In this document: piece after piece, positions 25,711-40,411 of the stretch
How positions within the stretch are numbered: the stretch's first letter is position 1
How the letters are laid out: every line of letters starts with the position of its first letter
Source: Elysia crispata
Taxonomy: Eukaryota > Mollusca > Gastropoda > Plakobranchidae
Length of the DNA: 64,000 nt
Direction: 5' to 3'
Assembly: GCA_033675545.1 (NCBI GenBank)
Contig: JAWDGP010005675.1
Span: 33,298-97,297 of the forward strand
Made by a program: the position numbers and the translations under genes
The notes under the pieces: generated by a model
What the model was told of the DNA's origin: nothing
What the model saw: only the letters and a program-made list of their open reading frames with translations
The model's database searches: none

Positions 25711-27048
25711 GCATCAAAAGCAACTGCAAGAACAGCAAAGACTTATAGCGGGCAGCGTGTTGGTAGAGCGGTTTTGAACAGTTCCCACCCGTTAAATGCG
25801 GCTTTTTCAAAGAAGATTATATGTAATTGTGCAAAATACAGTGTGTCTGTAGCAGTACCATCTATCTAGACAGATAGATGATACTGGTCTGTAGCCAACG
25901 CGGCTCCCAAGGTGAATGTGAAATGAAGTGCTAATGCTGGGGCAGGCCATTAGCGGGTTGCTTCGCGTATTTTCAGCTTTGCTGGCCGGGAGCTCCCGTC
26001 TCTCGATGTTTGAGAGTCACGAAATCAGAGAGAATGGCGATTCAAGGACGATTTAAGGAATTTATATCTCCGCCATAAATGCTCTTTACCGTGCATAATG
26101 GCCAAAGTAATAAACTTTAATGTTTTAATTTTTTTTTTAATTTATAAGCTTTAAGTTGTTGGTTGCTAATGATAAGTACGCTATAGTGTCATGTATGAGG
26201 TTGTCGAATCTGGATCCAAATGCAACGACTTTTTATGTCTTCCCTTCTGTTCTTGTATGATTAAGGAGTTTCAGATGTGGTTGCGTTGTTTTTGGTGCAA
26301 AAGACTATACACTATCTTTCTCTGCAGTTAAATTATTCGATTAATATAGCTACGGATCCTTATTCTTGTTTCGAGTGTGTTAGACACATAATTGCACTAA
26401 ATATAGAATTATATATATGGCTATATTTATACTTAATACAATAATAAGGGAAAAAACACTGGACCTTTCTTTATTTTTTATGTCCTCAAGAAATGAATGT
26501 GGAAATATTGCCGAGTGAGGAAATCTCCTGCGAAAGAGCTGCACAGTAATGCAGCTTGTCTGCCTGAACCGAACTGCTTTGAGGCACCGAACGCTATTCA
26601 AATGTTGTAAATATCGATTTATCGTGGAACACTGTAGTTGTAAAAGAAATGTACAGAGATACTTTTTAACTTTCCATTCATTCATATCGTAACCGGTAAG
26701 GATTTGCGGGAGATTTCTTTATCTTCAAGATATGTTTGAAACTAAAAATATTCAGAAAGAGCCAGTAGTTTCCCCGGAACGAGACTGATGTTAATTAATT
26801 TAAAACCTTCGGATATAATGAGCCAGCAGTGATATTGTAATGTTAGACCATCATAATAGTTATTGCTTATTGTGGAGAAAGATGAACCCTCCCTCTCTTC
26901 ACACAGATACACAAAGAATATAATAATGAGAATTTTTAAAAAGTGGACAAACCGAACAGACACACCGCTCCTTCAAAAAGAAAAGGGAAAAATATATACA
27001 CAATGTATAATACACATAGCTCCTTAAATGTCGAGCACTCAATGCCCC

Positions 27049-27052
27049 CCCC

Positions 27053-27143
<91 letters not shown>
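27049..27143 (+). repeat. C-run plus interrupted (CT)n microsatellite
   Basis: A C run, about 50 bp of CT, a CCCC interruption and about 32 bp more CT, followed by imperfect pyrimidine-rich sequence to about 27230. Open frames on both strands are repeat shadows. Confidence 0.95.
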
Positions 27144-28596
27144 CCCCATCTCTCCCTCTCTCTTTCTCTTTTTGTCCCCACCTTCTCCCTCCCTCGCCCT
27201 TTCCTCGCCTCTCCCTATCCCACCACCCCGCATTAGGTTTCTGCGTTTCTCCATCTCTGTTTGGGCCTTCCTCCTCCTCTTTCATCAGTGCTAACTCGGG
27301 TCATTAACGCCTCAAGATGGTCAGATATCAAGGATTGAGGGGGCGCTCATCCTCTGAGCGATGTGGTCAAGTGCGGATCAAGCTGGCCTAAAGACCCCCA
27401 TGACTTGGTGCTCAGCAACTATGGGCTGCTACATAGTTTGCCTTTTGATGACGTAATGTCACTTTTCCCAAAGTTTTTTTTTTTTTTTAATTCATCACTT
27501 CACCGAGAGTTAATGTTCAATAAAAATTTAGAAAAAAAAATAAAAAAAAAACAAAAAAAAACTAGTAAACCCTGAAGTGACTATAGGAAGGAGTGGGAAG
27601 AAAAGCCTTGGAGTGTAACGGTAGAAGAACATTGATTTTTGTTTCGGACTTGAGTTGAGGTGCCAAATGATGAAAAAAAAAAAAAAAACTGAAACGAAAT
27701 GGAAAAAAAAAAGCAAAGGCAAAACAAAGCACCCCTATTTTTTACATTGAACTCTTCCAAGGATTCGAAGACGGGTGTCTGTAAAATCGAAATTTTAAAG
27801 AAAATGTCCCAACCATAGTCACTCGAAATATTAGCAATGATGGCGATTGGAGTCTGAAATTTTGAGTAACGATGAGAAGATTATATTCTTTAAATTTCCG
27901 TAAAATAAATCTATATATCAAACCAGCAAAAAAGAAAGAATAGAAACCACGAACAAAAGGTAAGAAACTGCGATCAGTTCTGTTTTTTTTAATCGGTTAT
28001 TCTTGATGTTTGAATTCGTTGCCATGAAACTTCTCAGTTTACTCCGTAGATTGTGAACAGTTGAAAAGATATAAGCGCCCCCGCGCGCGCCTAAGAACAA
28101 AAAAACAACGCTCCATTATAATTATGCGATCATTCCAAAAGTGATTGTTTAATGCTGTTCATAGATAAAATGGAAGAACACCATTCTGAGAGCTTAGAAA
28201 ACCGATTTCTTTTGTCGAATATCAATACTACTTAATTCTGCTAAGATTTGTAATTAATATAAATTATAGAAATACGTCCTGTGACTCTTGCTAAATCTAG
28301 CCCATTGACTATCTTTGGTGTGTCAATTAGTCAGTCCACTGGTTGGTCTAATTTTTTTTTCTTTTGGCTCTGGCTCAAGCTTCTTATTGAAAATTTAGTA
28401 AACACGATGGCTGTCAAATAATAAAACTGCTTACATGGTCGCGGAAGTAGATTGAGTATTTTGCCTATTTCTGCTTGGAATATTAACAAGCCTCAGTCTG
28501 GACGGACATTTTGTTTTCCTCTGGCGGCTCACAAAATATACAGCGAAGATTGGAAGATTATTATAAGCGGTTTCAATAATTTATCTCGTTGTTGGC

Positions 28597-28728
28597 GTGT
28601 GTGTGTGTGTGTATATATATATATACACACACACATACATACATATACATACATACATACATACATACATACATACATACATACATACATACATACATAC
28701 ATACATACATACATACATACATACACAC
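28597..28728 (+). repeat. Compound (GT)n-(AT)n-(AC)n-(CATA)n microsatellite
   Basis: Short GT, AT and AC runs lead into about 90 bp of CATA tetranucleotides. The GT/AT/AC core is self-complementary and could form a hairpin. Confidence 0.95.
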
Positions 28729-28823
28729 AGGAAGAGAGAGAAAGAAATAGAGGGAAACAGCAGGCAGTTAAAAAAATTGTCAATGGATTTAAGATATCGA
28801 GGAAGATGGAAGAGAGACAGAGC

Positions 28824-28826
<3 letters not shown>

Positions 28827-28904
<78 letters not shown>
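28827..28904 (+). repeat. (GA)n microsatellite
   Basis: About 78 bp of GA, the only long GA-on-sense dinucleotide array in the window. The other CT/GA dinucleotide arrays show CT on the sense strand. Confidence 0.96.
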
Positions 28905-28907
<3 letters not shown>

Positions 28908-31904
28908 GGGAGGTGAGAGAGAGCGTATGTGTGTTTGGAGTTGATAGTAAATAGATAAAGAGAGAAAAAGAAAAAGAGATAGAGAGAGCTCGCCGATGTA
29001 ATATGCGCCTGGCCTACCAGGCTCTTGGTGAGCGCGAGAGCACCATGTTCCCCTCACCCCACTCTAACCCCTGTCCCACCCTTCATTTTTTGTCTCTGCT
29101 CCAGAGTCTCTTCCACCCAGCATTCCCCACCCCCTTTTTTTCCATTCATTCCGTGGATGTGTGTAGACATTAGGGGTTTGTTGACATGAAGATAAAAAAA
29201 AAAAAAAAACACCGAATGATGATGAAACCTCGCCGGCAGGAGAATGGTGTAGATATCCTTATCCAACAGATCTGCGAAGTGGAAGCAATACTATATATTT
29301 TTTCTCTGGATATCTCTACCTAGATCTGGTTATTCTAGAAACGAGACGCAAGTAGAGCAGTTGGTTTGACTCCCGTGGTTGATTCTGTGATGTTACTCTA
29401 CGCCTCGACCACGTTTGATTAATTTATTCTGACGTGGGTTTAGTGAGCGGTTTAAGTCGTCGATTCTCTATGGAGTTGGCGCTGTAACTTTCTTTGCGAT
29501 TCTCCATAATATTATGTGTACATGTGTGCGTTTGGAAGGACGTATGTATAGATCTTTGTGTTAGATGCAACTGTATGCTCTCCGTTCGTTGAACAGAAGC
29601 TCCAGAAAGCTGTTTGATTCGATCACGCAATCGACCGTTGGTAATCATCATCGAGAAACGAGTCTATAATAATTGTTCAAAGCGTTTTTTGGTTCTTGAC
29701 TAGAGTTAAGTGAGACAAACAACTGTGACGGACAACTCCTAGGAATTTGATAATTCAATCAAATTTTATTCTGTTTCTATATGCTATAATTTTGCCGAGT
29801 GGTGAATGATTGGCTGTGTAATCGAAGACGGCCATTTTGATACCGAGATCGAAGGCGTTAACGTTGTGTATTGATTTTCATCTGATCAACATCACTTTGG
29901 ATTTCAGTGGAAAACCACACTCGATGTTTGTGATGATGAATTTAGGTGTAGAGATTTATTTTATCCTGGATCACATTTGACAATGGCTTCAGTTCGTAGG
30001 ATCAAACCAGACCTAAACGTTTTCTGTTAAGAAGTTTCATTGAGGTTTAATGCACGTCATGCACATTATTTCATGTATATCGATACTTAAAGTATGTATT
30101 GAGGCTAGAAAGGATTATCAGTTAACGGTGTCGTGTGATTTTATAATTATGATTAAGACGTTTGTATAAATTTTTCCGTCGGACGCTTCTAACGTAGTTG
30201 TATGTCAGTTCTCTTTCCCCAAAAGAGACTGTGAAGGGACAGTTAAAGGGGCGTTGAGTTTTAGTCGGCTGTTCTTGTTCTGATCTTTAATATCTTTTTA
30301 TCTTCATTAAAGGTTGTCATTGTTGGAGAGGTCAGTGTGCTCATTTTTGTCCAGATTTTTATCATCCTAGGAAGCTCAGTTTATACTACTTTATAGTAAG
30401 TGTTGAACTTGTGCTGTTTTAGTAAGAGTGAAAGCCCATTTTCCAAAATACAAAAAAAAAACAAGAATTAAAAGTCAGGTTGGTCAATGATGTTCAGTAA
30501 TTATTTGCTGGGTATTAAGTGTTTTTCGATCAAGAATTTAGTTGTTTTCTAGTTGAAAAAAAAATAGGTAAGATGATCAGAATTTAAGCCAATCAGGCAC
30601 AGTTATTTGATTCATTAGTCTGGATATTGGAAATATTCTAGCAACCCATCAATGTTTTGATGGCCCGGCTTTGGTTTTGATTATCATATTGCAACAGTGC
30701 ACACATAGAATAACAGATTGCCTTGTTTGATTTGCACTCATACTAAACGCGATTCGGTTTAACACATAACATGAATTATTCATAAAACTCCAGCACTTTC
30801 GTAAAAAGTTAGCGGGCATGTTTGTTTTTCTTTTGTTTTTGTTTTGTTTTGTTTTGTTGTTGTTGTTTTTTTTTTTGTTTTTTTTTGCTGCTGTTGTTGT
30901 TTTTTCTGCTATTATCGAAATGGCTTCATGGATGATGTAAGCGAGTCAATGGTGTCTCTTTGCTCTAATGGCTTTTTGATTCATTAACCCTTATAGAGAA
31001 TGGGACAATATTCACATAAATACTTATAATACACATATCTATCTTATATCAATTATAGTTCATAAATATCTCTATGAAGCCAATTTTACATGATGTCCAG
31101 AAATACAATTATAAGAATAAAGTCAAAAGTGATTGAGAGGACATTGTTTTTACGGGAAGAACTGATGAGATGCGAGATACTGAAGGGGAAAAAAGATTAA
31201 GAAAAGAATATACTATAGGTCTATTAGATAACCGGAAGCAAAAATAATCATTTATTCTCTACAGATAATATCATTGCACTAAGAAAGGCCTAGATTCTAG
31301 GATGATTAGTTGTCAGCTGCCCGTCACACTAAGTAGCCTTATTTCCAAACGAGCAGGTACCAAGCCTGTTCTTATCGATGAGCCATGGCCCGGCAGAGAC
31401 CTACCTAGAGGGATCCAATGAACCATTCTCAATCCTTTTCTACTCACATTGATTCTTCTGGCTCGCAGATTAGTATTCCGTTTACCCAAAAGCAAACTAC
31501 TTCAGAGAAAACTTAGCTGAATCAGTAAATCGCATCTTTTTTCACCCAATTTGTGAACAAGATTGAGAACATTAATGAACAAGGAAAGTTTTAATCGCAT
31601 ATACTTTTTTTTTTAATTTCATTTTATTCATTCTATCTTTCCTGTAACGTGGCGGATTAGTAAGCATCTCTCTCCATTTTTCCCCTATCTCACCATACCA
31701 GCCTATATGTTCTCAACAGTCTCGCACAGCACCGCTTCCAGAGTTCAGGGTGGTTAGAGGGGAAAAAAAAAAGGGGGGGGGGGGTGTCTAGGAAGCTTAG
31801 GGCTTTCTCGTTTTAGTCGTATTAGGCATCTATTGTTTTTCTACCACCCGTGACCTATCGATTCAGCATCGATACACTGCACGCCATTGTTATCTCTGAA
31901 TACA

Positions 31905-32130
31905 TAATAATCGAGGCGGGCCGAGCCCCGGCCCCCTGCCGTCTCGCAGCCGAAGATGTTTTAACAGTAGCTCAATAACAGACCGCGCGGTCACGCCGCC
32001 CAAATAATTCATGCCCACAGAAATGGTTGGAGGGAAGCAAGACCACTGAGAGGTCAAGGCATGGAGGACTTTGTGGGAGATGTGTTTGGGAGGCGGGGGA
32101 GGGGTGTGTGTCAAGTTTAGATCGATTCGG
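31905..32130. other. CpG-rich patch in intron 1
   Basis: Local concentration of CpG and GC (for example around 31914-31955, 31980-32000 and 32120-32145) in otherwise AT-rich intron, about 1.9 kb upstream of exon B. No credible open frame. Candidate regulatory element or promoter-proximal island; no specific factor can be named. Confidence 0.25.
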
Positions 32131-33035
32131 TCGCGGATCGTGAGTTGAAAATTTCTGGTTAAAGGAACATTGCAATCTACAATTATTTTTAATAAACATA
32201 TTCACACGACGTTAGTGGTGATGCAGCGATGCAGACGTTTAATTGTGTTGACTTTGCAGGCATTTAAATTGAGCTTTTTTTTTTGTAAGAATATTTTCCC
32301 CTTCATTGACGACAGGAGTACCAAGAATCAGTGGTGTCTCTTTTTGTTGAAATATCCTATGATTTTTGCGAAATTATTATAATACGACTGGAGAGTAAGA
32401 CAAATGAATGTTTATAGATTTCGGACCTCTTGCAAGATATCTGTCGATATCCGATATCCGATAATATTGTGTGTTAAAGTTTAGACCTTATGCCGCAGCA
32501 GTATGTGTGAAGAAAATAATTGTTGCGATTATGGCTGCTCTGAACGACCAACCAGGCGTGGTGGAATTCTCATGTGCATTGATCGTTCGAGGAGCGGCCA
32601 TTTTCAGAGGTGATTGTCTTGTTCAGGAAATGAATGTACGCTCCGAGGCTGCCGCGTCGTGACAATGGCACACACAACAAATCAATTAGTTAGGAACCAT
32701 AGGGCGAGTGGTTATGCAGTTGGTTCAAAGTGAGCAGAATTTCGGTCATTCTCTTGAGCTTTCCCTTCAGTTCAAGAGTTATAGCATGAACTGGACATTT
32801 TCTGAAACAATTTCCATTAATATTTTCAGCCCTATGTCTAGCCTTTACTGCATTCTTTATGTCTATCGGGCACCAGTCGTTTGTTATTCGATTGTCTTTA
32901 TTTACTAAATCAATCAGCCGGCACTTAGAAGAATGCTACCTGATTCTAGCCATGCACCTAGGAGAACCAATTTTGACAGCTTTCCATTCTCTTCTCTCTT
33001 CCTATCTTTATCGCTGTATCTTTTCTGCCTTAAAT

Positions 33036-33158
<123 letters not shown>

Positions 33159-33967
33159 GTGATAGCACTATCAAAGTTAAAAAAAAAGAAAAATACTTAT
33201 GTCGTCTCAACGGTCTTAATTTCATCACAATAATTTTCCAGAAAGAGCTTTAAAATATTGCAATGCAGTTTTTTTATCTTCTTTTTGGCTGTACCCGTTT
33301 ATTTTCTTTTACGGCTTTTAAAGTTCTCATATTTTGTGGTACCTTTGGTGCTTTGCAATTAAAAAAAAAAAACGATTAAAACCTCTAACTTCCATTGAAA
33401 ATGTGGAATTTTGAAAGGTAAAGGGATGGAAGTTCGTTCTGGTTACAACCAAAGGTATTTTTTTTTGTTTCGTTGGGTTTTTTTATATTGTCATACAATT
33501 AATACCTTGATTGCCATTGTTTTTGTTTTTTTTTTGTTTTTTTTTTTATTCATTTCTAAGTGTTTTGAAGCAAACAAGATATTAATCCGATGAAAAGTTA
33601 TAAAAATTGGAACTTCTCCGGCACAGGACATTGCCAGACAAGTTTTATCTAATTAACTTTGTCATTAGAATAAGAGGATTTTTTTTTTTTTTTTATATAT
33701 TCGGAGTGTAAACCTCGTCACGCATACTGTGGTCTTACTTTGACCTACCGAACCTTCAGAACGGCTTACTCCTCTGTGTGACACAGGAAACCGATATTGG
33801 TATCGATTAAACTCCAGAGAATTTCCAGGTGCAACAGATGAAGTTACAAGGATCTGACAGCTATTCGTAAAAAAGGCCCAACAGTGAAATTGCGAAGGGT
33901 CTTAGCTCTTGAAGACTAAAAGTATTACAACTATTTGGTATCGATACTGTTAAAGACTTGAAGGAGG

Positions 33968-34024
33968 CCAGCCAGCCAGCCAGCCAGCCAATCGGATTAG
34001 GCTAAACGGCCGGTGGTGGCCAAT
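33968..34024 (+). promoter_or_regulatory. (GCCA)n run and two CCAAT boxes before exon B
   Basis: A GCCA tetranucleotide run (33968-33990) ends in CCAAT at 33988-33992, and a second CCAAT, within GGCCAATCG, lies at 34020-34024. They are 54 and 22 bp upstream of the exon B ATG. No TATA box is visible. CCAAT boxes are typical of TATA-less promoters, but these are so near the ATG that the start site would give a very short leader, or they fall in the 5' UTR. Confidence 0.35.
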
Positions 34025-34045
34025 CGTAAGCAGTAACCAGCGAGA

Positions 34046-34123
34046 ATGGAAGAAGGGGGTGAACCGAAGCCCCTCACTGAGGATGATATCTTGCGACAAC
34101 AGATCGAAACCGACACCAATGAA
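34046..34123 (+). CDS. SNAP25: SNAP-25 alternative first coding exon B (26 residues)
   Basis: ATG at 34046 opens 26 codons ending ACC AAT GAA before a GTAAAT donor at 34124. The phase is 0, the same as exon A, so it splices straight to exon 3. It encodes MEEGGEPKPLTEDD and then ILRQQIETDTNE. The last residues (TNE versus TDE in exon A) and the helix-forming Q/I pattern fit the start of the first SNARE helix, but the acidic leader is unrelated to exon A. An in-frame TAA nine bases upstream fixes the ATG as the start. No good acceptor precedes it, so it most likely marks a second promoter 27 kb downstream of exon A and gives a 212-aa protein. Confidence 0.75.
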
Positions 34124-34264
34124 GTAAATTAATCCACGCTCTTGTCTTGATCTATCCTGCTGAATGCCTTAACTTAGTATATGTTCAAAATATATGGGTT
34201 AATTTGTATTGGGTTTTTAAATTACTACCTATTCAGTTTTCTGTCGATCCCTTTCTTACTCATA

Positions 34265-34374
<110 letters not shown>

Positions 34375-35128
34375 CCCCCCTCCTTTTTTTTTCCCTCGAT
34401 CTCTATGCCCCTGCTTGTCCTTGTTCATTTTAAATTCGGAATATTAGGAATCAGTTTAGAACTTTAATATTGTGTGAGGATGGAGTCACCTAAAAAACCT
34501 ATCTGGCATTACTGAGCAAAATTTTCTTTGATATTTTTTTAGTGAAACAAGTATGTAGCGTCTATGGTGAAAATATAAGGTGATATAGATTCTCTTACAT
34601 CTATCCCTTTTTATAAATTAATGTCAAGGGCTGAAATATTTCAACATCGATAAATATCTTACACGAAAGATTAAAACGGACTGGTTTACACCGTTTATGT
34701 TTTAAATAGTGCAACAACCCTGTTTTCGAGGCTCACACACACACACACAAACACCTAACCCTCTCTCACACAAATTCCATCTCATTTCTTGACCTGTTTC
34801 GCATGCTTTTTCATTTAAATTGAAAACTGACAAAATCATCACAGTGCAAAAATAAATTGGGAGATAACTCGTCTATCCCTTGGCCATGATGCTTATTGTT
34901 TGGAATATACCATGTTATGTAGTTGTCTTTTTTATATCGATTATGTGATTGATTAGTCATTAAATGATGAATAGTACAGGAGAACGATACGAGTGATGAA
35001 GACAATGGATATGATATGGGGGTCACACAAATAATTGAGGACGCTGATAATATTGCCATCGCCGCAAGGCTAAGTCGTATGAACAAACAATGCCATTAAT
35101 AATTTATTCAATTCTTTTCTCTTTTCAG

Positions 35129-35170
35129 TCCCTGGAGAGTACTCGTCGGATGCTCAACATGTGTGAAGAG
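35129..35170 (+). CDS. SNAP25: SNAP-25 exon 3 (14 residues)
   Basis: A T-rich tract and TTTTCAG precede 35129, and a GTAGGT donor follows at 35171; phase 0 on both sides. It encodes SLESTRRMLNMCEE, the highly conserved signature of the first SNARE helix of SNAP-25/SNAP-23 proteins. It is shared by all isoforms and accepts either exon A or exon B. A Cys lies in the helix at residue 43 of the A isoform. Confidence 0.95.
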
Positions 35171-35793
35171 GTAGGTCTCTGTGCGCTTGACTTAACTCAC
35201 TATGTTCCTAGGTTTGCTTGAAATCGAGTCGCATCAGACTTAATGTGGCGATTCGTTTGATTGTGTCGAAGAGAAAAGATTTTGCTGAATGCAACATTAT
35301 GGTTTTGATACAAGTAGAAAAGCCGTCGGCAGTTTCTTGGAGACTATCGGGTAGCTTTTAGAGAGGGCGGCTGCACTAAAAGTTCATATATTAATGTTTA
35401 CTACCAGAAAATCTTTTGAGTAAGGCAGTGAGATCAGACAAGTTAGATGTTAAATGACTTTGATACAATATCTACTGATTAGTTTGTGGTATCCACACAA
35501 CCAAGTTCACTCTGATTTGGATTGAGATGTTCAGATTCAAGTGCTTAGAATGACTCTGAAAAGGCTTTCTGCGCACACTTCGCATTGTATGCATATTATC
35601 ACAAAAGCTAGTTTAGCCGAATAAAAGATTTGCTTGAGATATAATGATGTGATTGCGGGCTGGGATTTTTAAAATATAATAATGGGGTCTTAATTTATCT
35701 GGAAAGACGGGGGAATGGTTGGTTCTTAAAAGTTTGCTTGTGTCCATTTATAATATTATCCTGATTTCTTCCTCCCCTAACTGCCAATGCTAG

Positions 35794-35842
35794 AGCAAAG
35801 AGGCGGGTATCAAAACTCTTGTCATGCTTGACGAGCAGGGAG
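35794..35842 (+). CDS. SNAP25: SNAP-25 exon 4a (mutually exclusive)
   Basis: 49-nt exon between a TAG acceptor (35791-35793) and a strong GTAAGA donor (35843). A CTAAC branch-point-like site lies near 35778. It encodes SKEAGIKTLVMLDEQG plus the first base of the Glu codon finished by exon 5. It matches human SNAP25 exon 4 (SKDAGIRTLVMLDEQG) at 14 of 16 residues and carries the 0-layer Gln60. Because its length is 1 mod 3 it cannot be added to exon 4b without breaking the frame. It has the weaker acceptor but the more canonical protein sequence. Confidence 0.93.
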
Positions 35843-37538
<1,696 letters not shown>

Positions 37539-37587
37539 ACCCAGGATATAGGAGTGAAAACCATTGTCATGTTGGATGAGCAGGGTG
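37539..37587 (+). CDS. SNAP25: SNAP-25 exon 4b (mutually exclusive duplicate of 4a)
   Basis: 49-nt exon with a strong pyrimidine tract and TTTCAG acceptor (to 37538) and a GTAGGT donor at 37588. It encodes TQDIGVKTIVMLDEQG plus one base, the same phase and length as 4a. It differs from 4a at 6 of 16 residues (S/T, K/Q, E/D, A/I, I/V, L/I) and keeps the 0-layer Gln and the VMLDEQG core. If both 4a and 4b are included, the shifted frame meets TGA near the end of 4b. If both are skipped, the frame meets TGA in exon 6. Only one copy can therefore be used per message. Confidence 0.93.
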
Positions 37588-40293
37588 GTAGGTAGATTCC
37601 CCTACTAGAAAGTTATGATGCTGCACTAACCTTAACAATCGATTTATCAACCCTCCCACTTGACTCATAGGGTTTTTAATCAAATGCTTAACTAAACAAA
37701 GACACCCATACCCATGACAATATTTTTTTTTTCAAAAAGTTGTTGAATTTATGTGTTTTAAAATTGCAAAGGTGCATCTGGTTATTTTTTCTCATTTCTT
37801 TTCTTTAGTTCTAATTTTTGTAAATTAAAGTATACCACTTCCTAACCGCTTTATCATATATGACTCTGTCTTCATTGCTTGAAGTTACAAAAAAAAAAAG
37901 ACAAAAACAAAAAACAAAAAAAAAAAAAGCTCGCGATATAAGTTAAACTACTGTTTATCCCCGTCTATGTTCCTCTGATGCCACATGAGGATCAATGGCG
38001 ATATGGTGAATATTAAGGCCGAGAAGAATAAAGAGGTGAATTCTTACCCTCATAAAAAGAGACGTATTAAAAAAACCTTACTCCAAAATCGGGAGCAGAC
38101 GTCAAATGTGATTTTTTTTTTTGTAAAAAGGAAGGTTAAAAAGAGAAGAAATAGTCATCTAGTTGTTCGTAACTACCGCAAGAGAACAACCATATTCACT
38201 ACGGAACCACAAATTCGATACTATAGAGTTATTTAAAGTGAGCCACGTCATCTGAACTGACACCCTGGAGTTGTGTTCACAGATAAGTCCCGGTCGCACC
38301 GAAGCCGTCGCGCCTTGCAACGGGTGCTGCTTAAATTTTGCATCTTCACGTTCTATACAACGTCAACATTTACTTAATATCAGCGAAAATCTTATAGAGT
38401 ATCGTTATCCACTTGCTTGGCCTTGTTTTCTGATATAAACAGAAAGTTCCTTTCCTAATTTGTATTTACTGCACCAACAATAATGTGCATGGATTCCCTT
38501 ATTATGTGGTTAAGTGCTATCACATTACTTTATTTCATTGATATAATCGCCCCTTCTCTTCAACTTAAAAAAAAGGGGGAAATGCTATTCTTTTAACACC
38601 TGCATTTTTTTCCGGTGCCATGCAATAATTATAAAGTTTATGGGTAAAAAAATAGCATAAAAATACTTGCTAAAAGGTCAGCTTGACATTATACTTCCGT
38701 TTGTTTTACAGTGTCGAAATGGAATGCTTTGGGGTTTTTTTCGCATTCCAAAGTAAAGGTGAAGAGAGTATTTTAAAAGAAGGGAGTATAAGTGAATGCC
38801 CGGAGTATAGATGGTTTCATTAAATAAGACTTTGCGATAATAGGGCAGGAGAAATTTCCGAAAATCCCAAACGTATTGACACAGTCCGCTTCGCACTGGT
38901 CGCGCCTGCAGTAATTTTTAAGTAACCATCATTCAAGGGTTCCTAAACATTAAGTTTTATCTAGCAATGATAGCCTTTTTAGAGCTTTCAGTCACTTATC
39001 ATGAATAAGAATTATTGTGAACGCAATAAATGCTATTTATCAAGTAATGCATTCTTTATAAAGACCTTTATATCTTATTTGTGATGTGCACCCAGCTTTA
39101 TACACACATACTTTTTGTATTTTGCTTATTCCCCTTTCTTTGGCTTTTTATGTTCATTATCATGTTGTTGTTTTTTGTTTTTTTTTTGTTTTTGTTATTT
39201 TTCGTTAGCTTTTATTCTCCCCTGTTCGATTTAAGTATGTCTTAATGTTTAAAAGCCTCCCAAGATAATATTCCGCCATAAGCCGGCTACATCCAGCAAA
39301 TAAATTATTTTCCTTGAAAAACCAATTATCAATAGGCCCTACCAGTATATATCATTGGAAGTAAGGGATTCAGCGCCGCTGCCTTGCTAAGCTCTGGAGC
39401 GATGTACTCGCATCATCGGACCCTATCATCCATCCGCGCGTCCTCCTTTGTATCTCAATAATTGTACGTTACATAATATTATATTTCTCGAGCCACATTT
39501 GCGACCACAAACCTGAGATATGGAGTTTTCGCAAGCAGCTGCCAGTATGGGGTTATAAGATATAATTATTAAAGACATCAAATAAATTAGAATTACACTA
39601 CGAATTAAAATCAAGTTTTTCAAATAAACTCAATAATGCTTTGACTTTTGTACGTTTTTATTTTCCCCACAATGTTGTCCTTTTTACTTTAAAATAGCAT
39701 GGATTTCACGAAGCATAAGTTTGTTATATTATGATAAGAAACAATCAACTAAATAATACTTCTACTCAAGATATTGCCGATATTCTTTTCAATGATTCCT
39801 CATAGCATATATGTCAGTATTGGCTTCATTTGGCTTCATTTGGCTTCATTTTTTTATACTGATTTACATAATTATCTCAAAAGCTGGATATTTTTAAAAG
39901 ATAAAAATGAATTATTTTGCAATGTTACATACTGTGGTCTTGTCTTTACAAACACGCCAAGGGACTATTCTTTGCAAATTTGAGCCACTCCGTCGTGCTT
40001 GGCAAGTTCAAACTCAGAACCTCACTGTTCAGCACCTACCCTTTTTTAAGTCGTTTTAACACAACCAAGCGAACTGTTTTATTACACATATCATTCCTTA
40101 AATCCTGGTTAGAAGGAACCTTTTAATCGCATGTTTCTTGTCAGCTTAGTGAAAGTTTAAGAGTCTTATCTAAGCCATTACACAGCCAGTCAAAGAAGTT
40201 TAAGTAGGTTTGCATCAAGTTAATTAAAGTGCAAACTAATTATGACGCTTTTGATGATTCCATTTTGCGTCGACATGATTGGCTCTTGACCAG
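37588..40293 (+). other. Intron between exons 4b and 5
   Basis: 2,706 bp, AT-rich. No duplicate of exon 5 was found, although exon 5 is the duplicated exon in vertebrates. A perfect threefold 10-bp repeat (TGGCTTCATT) lies at 39821-39850. Confidence 0.65.
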
Positions 40294-40411
40294 AGCAACT
40301 GGACCGTATCGAGGAGGGCATGGACCAGATCAACCAGGACATGCGGGACGCCGAGAAGAACCTCGAGGGCCTGGAGAAGTGTTGCGGCCTCTGTGTGTTG
40401 CCCTGGAAGAG
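40294..40411 (+). CDS. SNAP25: SNAP-25 exon 5 (end of helix 1 and cysteine cluster)
   Basis: 118 nt, the same length as vertebrate SNAP25 exon 5, after a GACCAG acceptor and before a GTCAGT donor at 40412. It enters in phase 1 (completing Glu62) and leaves after two bases of Arg101. It encodes [16 protein letters not shown], the end of the first SNARE helix, then [12 protein letters not shown]. Cys91, Cys92 and Cys95 are the likely palmitoylation sites that anchor the protein to the plasma membrane. Vertebrate SNAP-25 has four cysteines here; C-C-x-x-C followed by LPW fits invertebrate forms. The exon is GC-richer than its introns. Confidence 0.95.

Noticed and set aside
32471-32662. 63-codon + open frame containing ATGGCTGCTCTG and a GGCCATTTTCAGAG/GTGATT donor-like site, considered as another first exon
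   Set aside because: The possible donor leaves phase 1, which does not fit the phase 0 acceptor of exon 3, and the peptide has no SNARE-like ending.
34811-35086. 91-codon - strand open frame with a signal-peptide-like start (MFIRLSLAAMAIL), and on the + strand an acidic open stretch 34980-35098
   Set aside because: Lies within the exon B-exon 3 intron. The + stretch has an AG but no pyrimidine tract before it and ends in a stop without a donor. No recognisable family on either strand; most likely chance.
37588-40293. Search for a second exon 5 as in vertebrate SNAP25 5a/5b
   Set aside because: No second [11 protein letters not shown]-like segment was seen in the introns around exon 5; only exon 4 is duplicated.
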